From Alphaproteobacteria bacterium (GTDB lineage Bacteria; Pseudomonadota; Alphaproteobacteria; UBA11222): DNA of 10,649 nucleotides. This document shows, piece by piece, positions 7,684 through 10,649 of this stretch (within the stretch, counting starts at the first letter, position 1; each line of letters starts with the position of its first letter). The stretch spans positions 937 to 11,585 of the forward strand of contig DMKG01000094.1 of assembly GCA_003454415.1 (NCBI GenBank), written 5' to 3'. The notes under the pieces were generated by a model. The model worked only from the letters and a program-made list of their open reading frames with translations. It was not told the origin of the DNA and made no database searches. The position numbers and the translations under genes were made by a program.

Positions 7684-8469
7684 TTATTGCGCCTCATGCG
7701 CCGCAAGATCTTCCAGAACCTTTGGCGCTTCCTCTAGCGATTCCATGGGCGGCTCCGCCATATCCCCTTCCATGCCCGCGCTGCTCTGCGACAGGCCATC
7801 GAGGCAGGCAGAGGAAATAAGATGGCAGTACATGTCAATGGCGCGAGAGGCGTCATCATTTCCCGGGATGGGATAGAGTATGCCATCCGGATCGCTGTTG
7901 CTGTCCAGGATGGCGACAACGGGTATGCCCAGTTTGGCGGCTTCCTGCACCGCGAGCGATTCCTTGTTCGTGTCGATGATGAAGATCAGATCGGGAATCC
8001 CGCCCATATCCTTGATGCCGCCGAGAGAGGATTCCAGCTTGTCGCGCTGGCGGGTCAATTGGAGCAGTTCCTTCTTGGTCAGGCCAAGTGAGCCCGCCTC
8101 AAGCTGTTCCTCAAGGGATTTGAGGCGTCTGATGGAATTGGAGATGGTTTTCCAATTGGTCAGGGTGCCGCCCAGCCAGCGTTCATTGATATAATATTGC
8201 GCGCAACGCCTGGCGGATTCCGCAATGGGTCTGGCCGCCTGGCGCTTGGTGCCCACAAACAGGACGCGTCCGCCCCCCGCGACCACATCGCGCACCGATT
8301 CCATCGCGCGGTAAAGCAGGGGCACAGTCTGGGTCAGATCGATGACGTGGATATTGTTGCGGCTGCCGAAAATGAACGGCGCCATTTTTGGATTCCAGCG
8401 ATGGGTCTGGTGTCCGAAGTGCACGCCTGCTTCCAGGAGCTGGCGCATGCTGAAGTCTGGCAAAGCCAT
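7684..8469 (-). CDS. rpsB: 30S ribosomal protein S2
   Basis: S2 is a structural protein of the small ribosomal subunit, placed on the back of the 30S between head and body. The 261-residue length fits the family. Clear blocks are [20 protein letters not shown] near the N-terminus, then [82 protein letters not shown] and the signature [12 protein letters not shown]. The last 35 or so residues are an acidic tail of low conservation, common in this class. ATG 8469 has AAAGGA about 10 nt upstream. In E. coli S2 represses rpsB-tsf through the leader, and a structured leader is present here too. It is the first gene downstream of the promoter in the dnaE-rpsB gap. Confidence 0.98.
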   Translation of the reverse strand: MALPDFSMRQLLEAGVHFGHQTHRWNPKMAPFIFGSRNNIHVIDLTQTVPLLYRAMESVRDVVAGGGRVLFVGTKRQAARPIAESARRCAQYYINERWLGGTLTNWKTISNSIRRLKSLEEQLEAGSLGLTKKELLQLTRQRDKLESSLGGIKDMGGIPDLIFIIDTNKESLAVQEAAKLGIPVVAILDSNSDPDGILYPIPGNDDASRAIDMYCHLISSACLDGLSQSSAGMEGDMAEPPMESLEEAPKVLEDLAAHEAQ

Positions 8470-8571
8470 ACGATATTTTTCCTTTACCGGTTAAGCCGCC
8501 GCGGGGGCTGGTTCCATCTGGAACACCGGTTCGACAGGAAATCCCGCCGTTATCCCCGCGTGAGGTTTGAA
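8470..8571 (-). promoter_or_regulatory. Structured 5' leader of rpsB, possible S2 autoregulatory element
   Basis: If transcription starts near 8571, the leader is about 100 nt long. It contains three exact complementary sets: CCCCGCG (8554-8560) with CGCGGGG (8500-8506); a local hairpin GTTCC (8511-8515) with GGAAC (8520-8524) and a 4-nt loop; and two copies of the self-complementary ACCGGT at 8525-8530 and 8486-8491. The ACCGGT pairing would cross the 7-bp stem, giving a pseudoknot next to the Shine-Dalgarno AAAGGA. The pairings are seen in the sequence; a regulatory role by analogy with S2 autocontrol is inferred. Confidence 0.45.
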
Positions 8572-8577
8572 GCGCGC

Positions 8578-8606
8578 CTTATAAGAAGAAAACAGGATGA
8601 AAGCAA
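8578..8606 (-). promoter_or_regulatory. Sigma-70-type promoter for rpsB
   Basis: On the minus strand TTGCTT (8601-8606) and TATAAG (8578-8583) are separated by exactly 17 nt. The -10 matches the consensus at 5 of 6 positions; the -35 keeps the key TTG. A GC-rich discriminator (GCGCGC) follows, as in ribosomal promoters under growth-rate or stringent control. The -35 begins 6 nt after the dnaE stop, so rpsB and the genes below it probably have a transcript separate from dnaE. Start expected near 8571. Confidence 0.65.
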
Positions 8607-8612
8607 GAATTT

Positions 8613-10649
8613 TCAGCGTTCCTGCACGCTCACCACCCCATGAATCGCCCCCAGCACCCCCCGTGTCCTAGGGCCGGTGGCAAATCCCCCCGGCAGACGC
8701 ATTTCCACCTGCAGGCCACAGCTTTCAGCAGGCAGAACCAGATGGATGGCGCCTTTACCCTGGCCCAGTCCCTTGAGCCGGTCCAGAATATTGGCGAGGG
8801 GCCTGGCGTCCATGACATGAACCAGAAGGCCGCCCGACTGGGAATCCGCCAGCTTCTCAAGGGGCTGCAGGGATTGAACCGTCAGGCGGGGCCGGTCGCG
8901 GTCCATCTTGCCGGTGACATTGACAATCAGCAGATTGCCGGGTTCCAGCAATTCCCGGCTGGCGCTGAGCTGTTCGCTGAAAACGGTCACCTCATATTCG
9001 CCGGACTGGTCGGTCAGGCTGACAAAGGCGAAGGGATTGCCGCGCTGGGAGCGCTGTTCCCGCTTGAGGGTTACGCTGCCCGCCAGTCTGGCGGCGCGGT
9101 CTGTCTCATCCAGACTTTCCAAAAAATCCGCGCTGGTCACGACATTGGCGCGTTCAAGCGCCGTGAGATAATCGTCCAAGGGGTGTGCGGAGAGATAAAA
9201 CCCTAACGCCTCGAACTCCGCCTTGAGCTTTTCGATCGGCGGCCAGGCATCCGTCTCGGGCAGCTTCAGCACCCGGCGCTGTTCGGCGCCCGCCATGCTG
9301 AACATGTCCGTCTGGCGGCTGGTTCGCGATTGCGCCGCGGCATTGCAAAGCGCCAGCATGGCGTCCACGCCGGCGAGCAACTGCGCGCGGTTGGGATTGA
9401 GGGAGTCGAACGCCCCGGCGCGGATCAGAAATTCGAAACTGCGCTTGTTCAGATGACGCGGCTCGACCCGGTGGAGAAAATCCTCCATGTCTCTGAAGGG
9501 ACCATTGGCCTCACGCTCGGCGACGATGCCGCGCATTGCCTGGGCGCCGACATTGCGCACCGCCCCAAGGGCGTAATGGATGGCGCCATCCGCCGTGCTG
9601 AAATCCGCTTCGGAACGGTTGATGTCCGGGGCGTGAATGACGATGCCCGCGCGCTTCGCTTCCTGCCTGAAAACGTTCAGTTTGTCCGTATTCCCCTGAT
9701 CCAGCATCATTGAGGCGGCGAGAAACTCCACCGGGTGATTGGCTTTCAGATAGGCCGTCTGATAGGCGATCAGCGCATAAGGCGCAGCATGGCATTTGTT
9801 GAAGCCATATCCCGCGAATTTATTGATCAGCTCGAATATATTGCGCGCGGTCGACGCCTCTACGCCGCGTTCGATGGCGCCGTCGATAAATCGCGCGCGC
9901 TGGGCGTCCATTTCCGACTGGATCTTCTTGCCCATGGCGCGGCGCAGCAGGTCCGCCTCCCCCAGGCTGTAACCCGACAGAATCTGGGCGATCTGCATCA
10001 CCTGTTCCTGATAGACGATCACCCCATAGGTTTCCTTGAGGACCGGCTCCAGCAAGGGATGGGGATAGATCACTTCCTCATGCCCGTGCTTGCAGGCGAT
10101 GTATTTGGGAATATCGTCCATGGGGCCAGGGCGGTAGAGCGCCACCATGGCGATAATGTCCTCGAAACGGTCGGGCCGCAGATTCCGGATGGCGTCCCGC
10201 ACCCCGGCGCCTTCAAGCTGGAACAGACCCGTGGTTTCCGCCGCGCGCAGCATTTCGAAACTGCGTTCGTCATCCAGAGGAATGGTGTGAATATCAAGAT
10301 CGAGTCCCTGTCGCCGCAACAGCCCGACAGCCTTTGCGATGACGGTCAGGGTCTTCAGCCCGAGAAAGTCGAATTTCACCAGACCCGCCGGCTCCACCCA
10401 CTTCATGTTGAACTGGGTAACCGGCATTTCGCCATGGGGTTCGCGGTAGAGCGGCGTCAGCTCCCGTAAGGGCCTGTCGCCGATCACCACCCCGGCCGCA
10501 TGCACCGAGGCGTGACGGTAAAGCCCCTCTATGCGCATGGCCGTGTCCAGCATTCGCGCCACCATCGGGTCATTTTCCTGCTCTTCCCGGAGGCGCGGCT
10601 CCGCCGCAATGGCCTGGGCCAGGGTTACCGGATTGGCCGGATTGTTCGG
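8613..10649 (-). CDS. dnaE: DNA polymerase III alpha subunit (3' part; 5' part outside the window)
   Basis: DnaE is the replicative polymerase of the Pol III holoenzyme. The last 678 codons are present and in frame to the window edge, so the ATG at 10565 is internal. The fragment opens late in the palm, with GLYRHASVHAAGVVIG (visible residues 42-57). The third catalytic aspartate is in VKFDFLGL (D94); the first two lie upstream, outside the window. Next come the fingers region with ETTGLFQLEGAGVRDAIR, RPGPMDDIPKYI, YQEQVMQIAQILSGYSLGEADLLRRAMGKK-like blocks and GYGFNKCHAAPYAL. A helix-hairpin-helix region (FLIRAGAFDSL), the clamp-binding motif QTDMF (bases 9300-9314), an OB-fold (near LAGSVTLKREQRSQRG) and a C-terminal tail follow. 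The serine and alanine usual in NKSHAAAYA are Cys and Pro here. The stop at 8613 sits next to the rpsB promoter. Confidence 0.97.
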   Translation of the reverse strand, partial: PNNPANPVTLAQAIAAEPRLREEQENDPMVARMLDTAMRIEGLYRHASVHAAGVVIGDRPLRELTPLYREPHGEMPVTQFNMKWVEPAGLVKFDFLGLKTLTVIAKAVGLLRRQGLDLDIHTIPLDDERSFEMLRAAETTGLFQLEGAGVRDAIRNLRPDRFEDIIAMVALYRPGPMDDIPKYIACKHGHEEVIYPHPLLEPVLKETYGVIVYQEQVMQIAQILSGYSLGEADLLRRAMGKKIQSEMDAQRARFIDGAIERGVEASTARNIFELINKFAGYGFNKCHAAPYALIAYQTAYLKANHPVEFLAASMMLDQGNTDKLNVFRQEAKRAGIVIHAPDINRSEADFSTADGAIHYALGAVRNVGAQAMRGIVAEREANGPFRDMEDFLHRVEPRHLNKRSFEFLIRAGAFDSLNPNRAQLLAGVDAMLALCNAAAQSRTSRQTDMFSMAGAEQRRVLKLPETDAWPPIEKLKAEFEALGFYLSAHPLDDYLTALERANVVTSADFLESLDETDRAARLAGSVTLKREQRSQRGNPFAFVSLTDQSGEYEVTVFSEQLSASRELLEPGNLLIVNVTGKMDRDRPRLTVQSLQPLEKLADSQSGGLLVHVMDARPLANILDRLKGLGQGKGAIHLVLPAESCGLQVEMRLPGGFATGPRTRGVLGAIHGVVSVQER

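Noticed and set aside
8470..8612. Intrinsic terminator for dnaE in the dnaE-rpsB gap
   Set aside because: No GC hairpin followed by a U-run is present; the T-rich stretch near 8590 lacks a stem and fits the promoter spacer.
9735..10469. Plus-strand open frame opposite dnaE (244 codons)
   Set aside because: It is antisense to a highly conserved part of DnaE and has no recognisable motif.

Overview
This window holds a conserved housekeeping cluster from an alphaproteobacterium. Every gene lies on the minus strand, so the reading order runs from high to low coordinates. The order is dnaE (3' part), rpsB, tsf, pyrH, frr, uppS, cdsA, dxr, rseP and bamA (5' part). The lineage call rests on this gene order, including dnaE beside rpsB and dxr between cdsA and rseP, on the single-PDZ form of RseP, and on the fairly GC-rich coding. 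I cannot place it below the class level from sequence alone. I see no mobile element, tRNA, rRNA, CRISPR array or defence gene.

Region by region: 10649-8613 is the last 678 codons of the replicative DNA polymerase III alpha subunit. A 143-nt gap (8612-8470) carries a convincing promoter directly after the dnaE stop and a structured leader of about 100 nt for rpsB. Then come ribosomal protein S2, a 191-nt gap with a self-complementary tandem repeat, elongation factor Ts, a 102-nt gap with an 8-bp inverted repeat, and UMP kinase. From pyrH onward the genes are tightly packed: pyrH/frr are 3 nt apart, frr/uppS overlap as TTGA, uppS/cdsA are 44 nt apart, cdsA/dxr overlap as ATGA, dxr/rseP are 37 nt apart and rseP/bamA 15 nt apart. 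This suggests one long transcript with translational coupling.

The genes link translation to the cell envelope. S2, EF-Ts and ribosome recycling factor serve protein synthesis. UMP kinase supplies UDP/UTP for RNA and for UDP-sugars. Dxr starts the MEP isoprenoid pathway, whose products UppS converts to the C55 carrier used for peptidoglycan and other wall polymers. CdsA makes CDP-diacylglycerol for phospholipids. RseP is the intramembrane protease of envelope-stress signalling, and BamA inserts outer-membrane proteins. In related genomes the cluster usually continues past bamA into lipid A genes, which are outside this window.

I found no undescribed system here. What merits a second look is non-coding: the possible pseudoknotted leader of rpsB and the dyad elements in the rpsB-tsf and tsf-pyrH gaps.
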